Origin: Candidatus Enterococcus moelleringii | GTDB lineage: Bacteria; Bacillota; Bacilli; Lactobacillales; Enterococcaceae | Reading direction: 5' to 3' | Assembly (NCBI RefSeq): GCF_017377575.1 | Contig: NZ_JAFREM010000004.1 | Coordinates: 1 to 64,000, forward strand | DNA: 64,000 nucleotides | Shown: one piece after another, positions 57,269 to 64,000 of the stretch | Numbering within the stretch: position 1 is the stretch's first letter | Layout of the letters: the number at the start of each line of letters is the position of its first letter | Made by a program: the position numbers and the translations under genes | The notes under the pieces: model-generated | What the model was told of the DNA's origin: nothing | The model's database searches: none | What the model saw: the letters and a program-made list of their open reading frames with translations, nothing else

Positions 57269-57577
57269 ATGAATCTTTCTGTAACTACTCTAGAATTTTT
57301 ATCCCTTGCAGCTTCCCAAACACTAAATGTGATTGATCTCAGAGATCCCGATTTTTTTGATACAACTGAATTGAAAGGTTTTACCGATGTTATACAAATA
57401 CCGCTAACTCAACTAGCGAACCAATTTGACCAATTGGATAAAAACAAAACCTATTATCTGTTTAGTCAGTTCGGTGATTATTCTGAAACAATGGCTCAGT
57501 ATTTACGGGAAAAAGGCTACAAGGTAGTAAATGTTATTGGCGGAGCGACCGCTTTTTCAAGCTATTTAGCTAGCTAA
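57269..57577 (+). CDS. Rhodanese-fold protein without catalytic cysteine
   Basis: A 102-residue single rhodanese domain: VIDLRDPDFFDTTELKGFTD, IPLTQL and the C-terminal GYKVVNVIGGATAF are typical. The active loop, normally C-x-x-G-x-R-S, reads FSQFGDYS with Ser where Cys is expected, so sulfur transfer is unlikely. The ATG after GAGGTGG was chosen; a 22-residue upstream extension covers the promoter. Confidence 0.8.
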   Translation: MNLSVTTLEFLSLAASQTLNVIDLRDPDFFDTTELKGFTDVIQIPLTQLANQFDQLDKNKTYYLFSQFGDYSETMAQYLREKGYKVVNVIGGATAFSSYLAS

Positions 57578-57590
57578 ATGAAAAAACAAG

Positions 57591-57630
57591 TACACCCCCA
57601 AAACCTGTTATAGCAGGCTTTGGAGGTGTA
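57591..57630 (+). terminator. Terminator-like hairpin after the rhodanese-like gene
   Basis: TACACCCCCAAAACCTG pairs with CAGGCTTTGGAGGTGTA; only a broken T-run follows. Confidence 0.65.
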
Positions 57631-57725
57631 TTACATTTTATTAGTACTTTTTGTAAGCAAATAAATTGAGAATTTTGCAGTTTTCCGATACTATTAGGTT
57701 ACATTGCAAGAAAGGGAGTATATTA

Positions 57726-58346
57726 ATGTCAAAAGTACTAGTTGTGAAAGCGCACCCGCTCACAAATGATGATTCACAAACACTTACCGTTTTAGATGCA
57801 TTTATTTCAACTTATCAATCTGCCCATCCAGAGGACACGATGGAAATCGTTGATCTGTTTCAGGTTAGTCTGCCAGAAATCGATCAAGACCTATTATTAG
57901 CTTGGAAAGAACTAAGCCAAGGAAAAGAATATACTGAATTAACCTCTGACCAGCAGGAAAAAGTTCGCTTGTTCAATGATTTCACTGAACAATTTTTAGC
58001 TAGCGATAAAATTGTGATTGCCAATGCTTTGTGGAACCTAAACATTCCAACACGTTTAAAAGCCTGGTTTGATACAGTCAATGTTGCCGGCAAAACCTTC
58101 AAATATACTGCAGAAGGCCCAGTTGGTTTAACTGAAGGCAAAAAAGCGCTGCATATTCAATCCAGCGGCGGCGTTTATGACGGCAAAGATTTCTCTGCGA
58201 TGTACGTACGCGAAATGTTGAAATTCGTCGGCATCACTGACTTCTCATCTGTCTACATTGAGGGTGCTGATTATGATCCAAACCAACGAGTTGCGATTGT
58301 CGATGCTGCTAAAGATAAAGCGATCGAGATTGCCAAAAACTTTTAG
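57726..58346 (+). CDS. azoR: FMN-dependent NADH-azoreductase
   Basis: A 206-residue flavodoxin-fold quinone/azo reductase of the AzoR (AcpD) type: VKAHPLTNDDSQTL at the FMN phosphate site, ALWNLNIPTRLKAWFDTV and IQSSGGVYDGKDFSA around the flavin. It reduces quinones or azo compounds with NADH. The ATG after AAGGGAG was chosen over an upstream frame lacking family residues. Confidence 0.9.
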   Translation: MSKVLVVKAHPLTNDDSQTLTVLDAFISTYQSAHPEDTMEIVDLFQVSLPEIDQDLLLAWKELSQGKEYTELTSDQQEKVRLFNDFTEQFLASDKIVIANALWNLNIPTRLKAWFDTVNVAGKTFKYTAEGPVGLTEGKKALHIQSSGGVYDGKDFSAMYVREMLKFVGITDFSSVYIEGADYDPNQRVAIVDAAKDKAIEIAKNF

Positions 58347-58391
58347 AATAAAAGAGACTTCACAGGCTTCAATTTGTGAAATACTAAACTG

Positions 58392-58451
58392 AAAAAAGTG
58401 GTTAGCAGTACCCCCTCCTTGTAAGGAGCAGGATCTGCTAACCACTTTTTT
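58392..58451. terminator. Bidirectional terminator between azoR and the AI-2E-family gene
   Basis: Stem AAAAAAGTGGTTAGCAG / CTGCTAACCACTTTTTT with an inner CTCCTT/AAGGAG hairpin. Confidence 0.92.
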
Positions 58452-58453
58452 AT

Positions 58454-59632
58454 TTACGTATCGACTGTTTCTTCCTCAACCTCTTCTTCATTGTACAAAT
58501 TAGATACACTCTTATACCAATCAAAGACATGGCTGGCAATTACTTTAGCCACTGCATAAAATGGAATCCCCAAGATAATTCCTGCCAAACCGAAGATTTT
58601 TCCGGCAGTCAGTAAAACAAACATGATCGTGACGGGATGAATTTCCAATTGACTTCCCAAAACTAATGGCGAGACAATCCGGCCTTCAATCATTTGTTCA
58701 ATTGCAAAGACAATAATGACCTTCAGCAGCATCACCGGTCCGGTAACAATCGCGATAAAAACCACCGGAATCATTGCCAGAAAAGAACCTAAATAAGGAA
58801 TCAGGTTTAAAAAGCCGGCTAAGACTCCCAGTAAAATTCCGTAATTCAAGCCAACAATTGAAAAACCCAGCATGAACATAACCGCAACTGCAAAAGCAAC
58901 GGTCAGCTGACCCCGAATATAGGAAGCCAACTGCTGATTCATCTCTCTTAACACCCGATACGATGGACGACGCATTCTGTTAGGCAAAAAGGAAACCAAG
59001 TAAGGCCCTAAACGTTTACCGTCTTTCAATAGAAAGAACAGAATAATCGGCGCCGTAAACAAGGCAATCACAATATTGGTAACCACCGAAACCACACTGC
59101 CCAATCCTTGCAAGGTTACTCGGGAAAGGTCTTGGGTCATGTTGGTGATTGTTTCTAAAATCCTTTGAGCACTATTTTCAATGTACTCTTGTACTGGTCG
59201 GAAGGACGGGTCTTTAAAGATTTGATCAGCTTTACCCTCAATCGTATCAATATAGCCTGGAAAGCTGTTAACCAGGGACTGAATCTGCTGGCGAATTTCC
59301 GGCACGATTACCACGATACCCCAAATCAGCAAGGCCAATACTACAATAAATAGTAAGATGATGCCGTATTGTCGCTTTACTCCCCTTTTCTCCAAGTGAT
59401 TCACTACTGGATTCATCAAGTAAAAAAGAATCCCCGCTAAAACCATTGGCAAACCTACAATTGCAAAGAATTGTCCCACTGGTTCAAACAAGTAAGAAAC
59501 CTTAGTAAACACCAGTAAAATTAAAAGTAAGAGTAAAACCACAATCAAGCTCACTACCACTTGATTATTTAAAAACCACTTCCAAAACCAGGAAGTCTTT
59601 TCTGTAAATTTCTTTTTATCCAAAGCATTCAC
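58454..59632 (-). CDS. AI-2E family transporter (PerM/YtvI type)
   Basis: A 392-residue membrane protein with about seven segments and the PF01594 blocks YIRGQLTVAFAVAVMFMLGF, LIPYLGSFLAMIPVVFIA and EGRIVSPLVLGSQLEIHPV. Members export AI-2 or act as Na+/H+ antiporters; which applies is unknown. It begins two bases after the IIA-glucitol-like gene, so they are co-transcribed. Confidence 0.87.
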   Translation of the reverse strand: MNALDKKKFTEKTSWFWKWFLNNQVVVSLIVVLLLLLILLVFTKVSYLFEPVGQFFAIVGLPMVLAGILFYLMNPVVNHLEKRGVKRQYGIILLFIVVLALLIWGIVVIVPEIRQQIQSLVNSFPGYIDTIEGKADQIFKDPSFRPVQEYIENSAQRILETITNMTQDLSRVTLQGLGSVVSVVTNIVIALFTAPIILFFLLKDGKRLGPYLVSFLPNRMRRPSYRVLREMNQQLASYIRGQLTVAFAVAVMFMLGFSIVGLNYGILLGVLAGFLNLIPYLGSFLAMIPVVFIAIVTGPVMLLKVIIVFAIEQMIEGRIVSPLVLGSQLEIHPVTIMFVLLTAGKIFGLAGIILGIPFYAVAKVIASHVFDWYKSVSNLYNEEEVEEETVDT

Positions 59633-59634
59633 TC

Positions 59635-59982
59635 CTACAAGAAGCTGATTTCCATTCCTACCTCAATGTTGGGTACAACTTCTGGTTCCAAATAAACCCC
59701 ATTTGCACTTTCGTTTTCACTCGCTTTAAAAAACAATGTAGCATGAGCAATCTCATTTAAGTTTTGATTGGCTAAATGGCCCAGTGCGGTCACATGATAA
59801 ATCTGATCGCCAAAGTGAATTTCGCTGCCAACCTTCAATTCAATCGGCTGCTGATCTTTCTTACGTTGAACAATTGAATGCATTGCCAGTTCAGGTGTTA
59901 CGGATTCATCAAAAAGAATCAGAATCGGTTCATCGTTAATTGCCTGTTTTCCAACTTGCATAATCTCTGTTTTTGTCATCAT
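59635..59982 (-). CDS. Orphan PTS IIA component, glucitol/sorbitol type
   Basis: A 115-residue protein of the IIA-Gut fold: ILILFDESVTPELAMHSIVQ contains the candidate phospho-His, YHVTALGHLANQNLNEIAHATL matches the conserved middle, and the C-terminus PNIEVGMEISF is typical. No IIB, IIC or sorbitol dehydrogenase gene is near, so it is an orphan, here in an operon with a PerM-type transporter. It may be regulatory or work with a distant system. Confidence 0.8.
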   Translation of the reverse strand: MMTKTEIMQVGKQAINDEPILILFDESVTPELAMHSIVQRKKDQQPIELKVGSEIHFGDQIYHVTALGHLANQNLNEIAHATLFFKASENESANGVYLEPEVVPNIEVGMEISFL

Positions 59983-60085
59983 TCACGCTCTTTTCTCGTT
60001 TCTTTTTCAATTATATCATAAACTTCCAGCTATCCAAGTCCCCTACATACTGGTAAAATAAAGACAGCAAACAAAGGAGGACACT

Positions 60086-61105
60086 ATGATTAAAAATATT
60101 CTTTTAGGAACTTATACCCGCAATAAAAGTGAAGGCATCTATCAAATCCAGCTGGATACCGAAAAAGGTGTGCTGGACAACTTAACTTTAGTCACTAAAG
60201 AAACCAGCCCAACCTACTTAACGAAAAGCCAGGCCGGCAATCTTTATTCTGTAACTACCCAAAATGACGAAGGCGGCGCATCCAGCTATGATGCAAAACT
60301 GAACTTTTTAAATGCAGTTACTGAAGAAGGCGCACCCCTATGCTACGTAGCCGTGGACGAAGACCGCCAACTGCTTTATGGCGCAAACTATCACAAAGGT
60401 GAAGTCAATGTCTATCACATCAAAGAAGACGGCTCTCTAGACGCTGCTGCGGCTGTTTACCATGATGAGGAAACGGGTCCCCACAAAAATCAAAACACCG
60501 CTCACGTACATTATACCGATCTAACACCTGACAATCGTTTAGTAGTCTGCGACCTTGGAACTGACCATGTGCAGACTTATGATGTTGACCAATCAGGCAG
60601 CTTAACTGAAGTGGCTGCTTATGTCACACAACCAGGCTGCGGGCCTCGTCATCTGGTTTTCCATCCGCAAGAGGATATCGCCTACTTATTTGGTGAATTG
60701 GATAATACCGTTGCTGTATTGGCTTATAACAGTGAAGACGGCAGCTTCAGTCTGTTGCAAACTATTTCAACTGTGCCAGATGACTTCACTGGCGAAAGTG
60801 CTGGAGCAGCGATTCGTATTTCCAAAGACGGAAAATTCCTGTATGCTTCCAATCGCGGCCACAACTCGATAGTGGTCTATCAAATTTCAGAAGACGGAAA
60901 ATCATTAGAAACGATTCAATTCATTTCAACTGAAGGTGACGGCCCACGGGACTTTAACTTATCCCCGGAAAATGACTACGTTGTATGCGGCAATCAAAAT
61001 ACCGACAACCTGAGCTTATATCGTCGGGATGCGGCAACCGGCTTATTGGAACTGCTGCAAAAAGATATTTATGCCCCTGAATGTGTTTGCGTCTACTTTG
61101 ATTAG
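60086..61105 (+). CDS. pgl: 6-phosphogluconolactonase, beta-propeller type (YbhE-like)
   Basis: A 339-residue seven-bladed propeller lactonase: LLGTYTRNKSEGIYQIQLD at the start, TGPHKNQNTAHVHYTDLTPD, GCGPRHLVFHPQ, and DGPRDFNLSPENDYVVCGNQ. It hydrolyses 6-phosphogluconolactone in the pentose phosphate path. Shine-Dalgarno AAAGGAGG. Confidence 0.88.
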   Translation: MIKNILLGTYTRNKSEGIYQIQLDTEKGVLDNLTLVTKETSPTYLTKSQAGNLYSVTTQNDEGGASSYDAKLNFLNAVTEEGAPLCYVAVDEDRQLLYGANYHKGEVNVYHIKEDGSLDAAAAVYHDEETGPHKNQNTAHVHYTDLTPDNRLVVCDLGTDHVQTYDVDQSGSLTEVAAYVTQPGCGPRHLVFHPQEDIAYLFGELDNTVAVLAYNSEDGSFSLLQTISTVPDDFTGESAGAAIRISKDGKFLYASNRGHNSIVVYQISEDGKSLETIQFISTEGDGPRDFNLSPENDYVVCGNQNTDNLSLYRRDAATGLLELLQKDIYAPECVCVYFD

Positions 61106-61120
61106 AAAGGATTTTGCTTA

Positions 61121-61282
61121 ATGGATAAAGAAGAAGTATTGGCACGACTAAGTAAAGATTTAGAAATCCCGCGTTTCGCAGGGAAAATTGAAGACAAAGA
61201 ATACACCGAAGAAGAATATCAAAAGCTGAAAAATGATCTAAACGACTATTTCGAAAACTATGTGAGAAATATCGAAAACTAA
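61121..61282 (+). CDS. Small acidic protein, 53 aa
   Basis: A short gene starting MDKEEVLARLSKDLEIPRF with GAAAGGAT upstream and ending YFENYVRNIEN. It is Glu/Asp/Lys-rich and helical, without known motifs. It starts 15 bp after pgl and is followed at once by a strong terminator, so it is probably the second gene of the pgl operon. Function unknown. Confidence 0.7.
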   Translation: MDKEEVLARLSKDLEIPRFAGKIEDKEYTEEEYQKLKNDLNDYFENYVRNIEN

Positions 61283-61290
61283 TTGATGAA

Positions 61291-61330
61291 GCTGAGGGAG
61301 CAGGTTACACATGCTTCCTCAGCTTTTTTA
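61291..61330 (+). terminator. Terminator of the pgl unit
   Basis: Stem GCTGAGGGAGCA / TGCTTCCTCAGC with seven-base loop, then six T. Confidence 0.92.
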
Positions 61331-61334
61331 GGCA

Positions 61335-61363
61335 CAAAAAAACCACCGACTGGGGATCGGTGG
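61335..61363 (-). terminator. Minus-strand terminator hairpin
   Basis: CCACCGA / TCGGTGG with a 7-nt loop and seven T on the minus strand. It backs up the hairpin at 61414-61452 for the unknown minus-strand gene. Confidence 0.75.
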
Positions 61364-61413
61364 AAAAGGAGTAAATATTTTAAGGAGAAAATACTTACGT
61401 AATGAAAAGAAAA

Positions 61414-61452
61414 GGTTGTTTAGGTTATGGATATAATATAACCTAAACAGCC
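61414..61452 (-). terminator. Long-stem terminator after the 117-aa gene
   Basis: GGCTGTTTAGGTTAT pairs with ATAACCTAAACAACC (14 of 15 pairs), loop of nine, then TTTTCTTTTC on the minus strand. Between it and the gene (61453-61583) I see no other element. Confidence 0.65.
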
Positions 61453-61583
61453 CTCTTTGTATTTAGAATTCAGTTATATTAAAATTAGAAAACACTCGTT
61501 ATACAAGCCGTCATTTCTTATTTTAGCAAAAGATTCGTAATTTTTTGGATGGTTTTATAAATAGTATCGGTTGCTTGATCCTG

Positions 61584-61937
61584 CTATTCTTCAGCTGCAT
61601 CGAAGGCTTCAGCGTTGATTTCCGGCACTAAACTGTCGGTCATTTCCTGACAGCCATCGACATATTGACGATAAGCTTTTTTAAATTTTATGTGATTTCC
61701 CATCACTTTTGCTGGCGGCTTCAATAATTCGATTTTTTCAAGATTTAACTGATAAAATTTTGTTCCTTCAGCAAACAGCTGATGAATTTCAGAAACTCTG
61801 GCTGCATCTACTTCTTTTTTCTCATCAATAGCGGTACGAATTTCTTCGTAGCTGGGGTGAAGCTTTTCACCCATCTCTTCAGTATCTTTTATGAGTTCAT
61901 TAATTTTTCCGGCATATAACCCTACATTTGGACGCAT
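61584..61937 (-). CDS. Hypothetical protein, 117 aa
   Basis: Not recognised. Helical throughout and charged: INELIKDTEEMGEKLHPSYE, EIHQLFAEGTKFYQLNLEKI, FKKAYRQYVDGCQEMTDSLV; it looks like a small helical-bundle cytoplasmic protein. Shine-Dalgarno AGGAGAG is near the ATG. It lies 76 bp beyond the P-type ATPase start region on the other side of that gene's terminator, so it is a separate unit. Confidence 0.65.
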   Translation of the reverse strand: MRPNVGLYAGKINELIKDTEEMGEKLHPSYEEIRTAIDEKKEVDAARVSEIHQLFAEGTKFYQLNLEKIELLKPPAKVMGNHIKFKKAYRQYVDGCQEMTDSLVPEINAEAFDAAEE

Positions 61938-61967
61938 ACAATCTCTCCTCTAACAATTTTGATTATT

Positions 61968-61997
61968 AAAAAAAGCTGCCGCAAAGCGACAGCTTTC
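61968..61997 (-). terminator. Terminator after the P-type ATPase
   Basis: Minus-strand stem AAAGCTGTCGC / GCGGCAGCTTT with loop TTT, then a T-run. Confidence 0.9.
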
Positions 61998-62013
61998 CTG
62001 TAACTATTATACC

Positions 62014-64000
62014 TTAATTCATCGTTTTGCGTTGGAAGAACTTCACAATCTCTACAATTGGAATAATCGCAAAGGATGCGCCCAGTACAATTCCCCATTG
62101 ATACATATCAAGGTGAGCTACCCGGAACAGATCGTTCAGTCCTGGAACAACGATGATAACCATCATTAAAGCAAAGGATAGCAAGATTGCCCAGTTGAAG
62201 GTCTTGTTGCGGAATGGTCCTACCTTGAAGATCGATTGATGAACCGACTTAACGTTAAAGGCATGGAACAACTGCATCAAGCCTAACGTTGCAAAGGCCA
62301 TTGTCAACGCATCTGAATGGATTGCATCATAGGTATTATGAACCGGCCATTGAATCGCTGACCAATAAACGAACAACACGGTGGCACCTTCCAAGATCCC
62401 TTGGTAAATGATACTAGAGAACACGCCGCCAGAGAACAGGTTGGAATTCCGTCCACGAGGCTTGTGCTTCATCAAATCTTTTTCGGCTGGCTCCATTCCT
62501 AGCGCAATCGCTGGGAAAGTATCCGTTACTAAGTTGATCCACAATAAATGAATTGGTAATAACGTATCCCAACCAAATAGTGTCGCTAAGAACAAGGTCA
62601 GTACTTCACCTAAGTTGGCTGCCAGCAAGTATTGAACTGATTTTTGAATGTTAGAGAAGACTTTACGGCCTTCTTCAACAGCAACAACGATTGTCGCAAA
62701 GTTGTCATCAGCCAGTACCATGTCAGAAGCGCCTTTAGATACTTCCGTACCAGTAATACCCATACCAATACCAATGTCAGCTTGCTTCAAGGCTGGTGCA
62801 TCATTTACACCGTCACCAGTCATGGCAACTACTTTACCTTCTGTTTGCCAAGCTTTTACAATACGTACTTTATGCTCTGGCGATACCCGAGCATAAACCG
62901 AATAGTTCACAACTTTTTCAGCGAATTCTTCATCGCTCATTTCATTTAATTGAGCACCCGTTAAAACAGCCGCGTCATTTCCTTTTTCGACAATGCCTAA
63001 ACGTACAGCAATCGCTTCAGCGGTATCCTTATGGTCACCAGTGATCATGATTGGGCGAACGCCAGCATCTTTAGCAACACGTACTGCTTCAGCTGCTTCG
63101 GCACGTTCAGGGTCAATCATCCCTACAAGTCCAGCAAAGATTAAATCATTTTCGACAATTTCCGATTCCATTTCAGTCGGAATTTGATCCACCATTTTGT
63201 AAGCCATACCTAAGACACGCAATGCTTGTTGTGCCATGTCGGTATTGTTAGTTAAAATATCATTCTTTTCTTTTTCGGTCATTGGTACTACCGTATCATT
63301 CAGCAATACTTTATTCGCACGAGTTAACAATACATCTGGTGCACCCTTAACAGCTACTAAAAATTTGCCGTCTGCTTGTTCATGAATAGTACTCATTAAT
63401 TTACGATCGGAATCAAATGGCAGTTCAGCTACTCGAGTTTCTTTTTTCGTTTCTTCCCGAACGTCGAAGCCACGATCTAAACCAAATTGAACCAACGCTG
63501 TTTCAGTTGGGTCACCAATCAAAGTACCTTCTTGGCTAAACTTCGTATCATTAGCAAAGTTCATAACTTTAATCGCCATTAGATCATTAGGCATTTCTTC
63601 TTTAGCACCAATTTGTTGGTTGTTGACATAAAGCTTTTCAACGGTCATTTGGTTTAAAGTCAAAGTACCGGTTTTATCAGAAGCGATAATATCAGTTGAA
63701 CCTAAAGTTTCAACTGCTGGCAATTTACGAATTACTGAATTACGCTTCGCCATAACCTGTGTACCTAGAGCTAAAATAATCGTTACAATCGCTGGCAACC
63801 CTTCTGGAATCGCTGCTACTGCTAAGGAAATAGATGTTAAGAACATTTCATCCCATGAAGTACCGTTAATCGCAATCCCTACTACAAACATGATTGCCGC
63901 AATCACGATAATCGCAATCGTCAAGAATTTACCTAATTGGTTCAAGTTGTTTTTCAATGGTGTTTCGGTTTCATCAGCTTGAGCCAGCATACCGGCAATT
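62014..64000 (-). CDS. Cation-transporting P-type ATPase, Ca2+ type (5' end missing)
   Basis: A type II P-type ATPase cut by the right edge; 660 or so C-terminal residues are present. Visible are membrane motif [13 protein letters not shown] with ion-binding residues, the phosphorylation site [12 protein letters not shown], nucleotide domain VKGAPDVLL, the hinge [31 protein letters not shown], and a C-terminal six-helix cation domain ([37 protein letters not shown]). It resembles PMR1/YloB-like Ca2+ exporters. The N-terminal actuator domain lies outside the window. Confidence 0.92.
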   Translation of the reverse strand, partial: IAGMLAQADETETPLKNNLNQLGKFLTIAIIVIAAIMFVVGIAINGTSWDEMFLTSISLAVAAIPEGLPAIVTIILALGTQVMAKRNSVIRKLPAVETLGSTDIIASDKTGTLTLNQMTVEKLYVNNQQIGAKEEMPNDLMAIKVMNFANDTKFSQEGTLIGDPTETALVQFGLDRGFDVREETKKETRVAELPFDSDRKLMSTIHEQADGKFLVAVKGAPDVLLTRANKVLLNDTVVPMTEKEKNDILTNNTDMAQQALRVLGMAYKMVDQIPTEMESEIVENDLIFAGLVGMIDPERAEAAEAVRVAKDAGVRPIMITGDHKDTAEAIAVRLGIVEKGNDAAVLTGAQLNEMSDEEFAEKVVNYSVYARVSPEHKVRIVKAWQTEGKVVAMTGDGVNDAPALKQADIGIGMGITGTEVSKGASDMVLADDNFATIVVAVEEGRKVFSNIQKSVQYLLAANLGEVLTLFLATLFGWDTLLPIHLLWINLVTDTFPAIALGMEPAEKDLMKHKPRGRNSNLFSGGVFSSIIYQGILEGATVLFVYWSAIQWPVHNTYDAIHSDALTMAFATLGLMQLFHAFNVKSVHQSIFKVGPFRNKTFNWAILLSFALMMVIIVVPGLNDLFRVAHLDMYQWGIVLGASFAIIPIVEIVKFFQRKTMN

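Noticed and set aside
61401-61445. Tiny frame starting MKRKGC beside AAGGAG
   Set aside because: Only 14 codons, spacing to the ribosome site is too long, and the sequence is the arm of a terminator hairpin.

Overview
The window looks like a chromosomal segment of a low-GC lactic acid bacterium, almost certainly an Enterococcus. The evidence is the malT/mapP/malP/pgmB/malR maltose locus, WxL cell-wall proteins with their DUF916/DUF3324 partners and an Mga-type regulator, a SufCDSUB operon, a methionine T-box in front of metNIQ, and the tdk-prfA-prmC-ywlC-glyA-upp order typical of Bacillota. I cannot name the species from sequence alone. I see no insertion sequence, prophage or CRISPR array.

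Layout. At 1-330 lies the promoter and leader region of an rRNA operon reading leftward out of the window. 0.4-7.6 kb is the maltose locus: the MalT permease and MapP phosphatase on the minus strand, divergent from maltose phosphorylase, beta-phosphoglucomutase and MalR. A metallophosphoesterase, an RpiR-type regulator and an unknown 384-residue protein follow. 11-17.5 kb is a WxL surface-protein locus with a divergent second DUF916 protein and an Mga-like activator. 17.5-21.8 kb is a beta-glucoside operon (PTS, GH1 enzyme, BglG-type antiterminator) with a visible antiterminator/terminator leader. 22-27.8 kb holds a glyoxalase-fold protein and the Suf Fe-S operon. 28-29.3 kb holds two poorly known small proteins behind a strongly structured leader. 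29.4-33.2 kb is a fructose-family PTS with a class II aldolase and a DeoR regulator, preceded by an operator array and a cre site. 33.2-36.4 kb is a 111-bp near-palindrome and the methionine ABC transporter under a T-box.

36.4-39.3 kb contains a GcvH-like protein, an ArsC/Spx-like protein, RodA, a DUF1361 membrane protein and a tRNA-Thr(CGT). 39.4-45.4 kb is the conserved upp/glyA/ywlC/prmC/prfA/tdk block with a DnaA-box cluster upstream of ywlC. 45.6-49.2 kb has a KtrB-type K+ transporter and murT-gatD, which amidate lipid II. 49.2-56.5 kb has mannose-6-phosphate isomerase, a serine hydrolase, a double-VOC protein and a heterodimeric ABC exporter with a TetR regulator and its palindromic operator. 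56.6-64 kb has a DUF805 protein, a rhodanese-fold protein lacking the catalytic cysteine, an azoreductase, an AI-2E/PerM-family transporter with an orphan glucitol-type IIA, a 6-phosphogluconolactonase, two small unknowns and the 3' part of a Ca2+-type P-ATPase that runs off the right edge.

How it works together. Much of the window handles sugar uptake under local control: MalR operators, BglG antitermination, and DeoR sites plus cre. Single-copy housekeeping genes (translation termination, one-carbon metabolism, Fe-S assembly, peptidoglycan modification) lie between these modules. The most interesting unexplained items are the structured leader with its two-gene unit (28.05-29.3 kb), the kinase-less PTS/aldolase operon with its TTGAACG array, the 111-bp palindrome, the DnaA-box cluster and the WxL/Mga locus. 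No single clearly new multi-gene system is evident.
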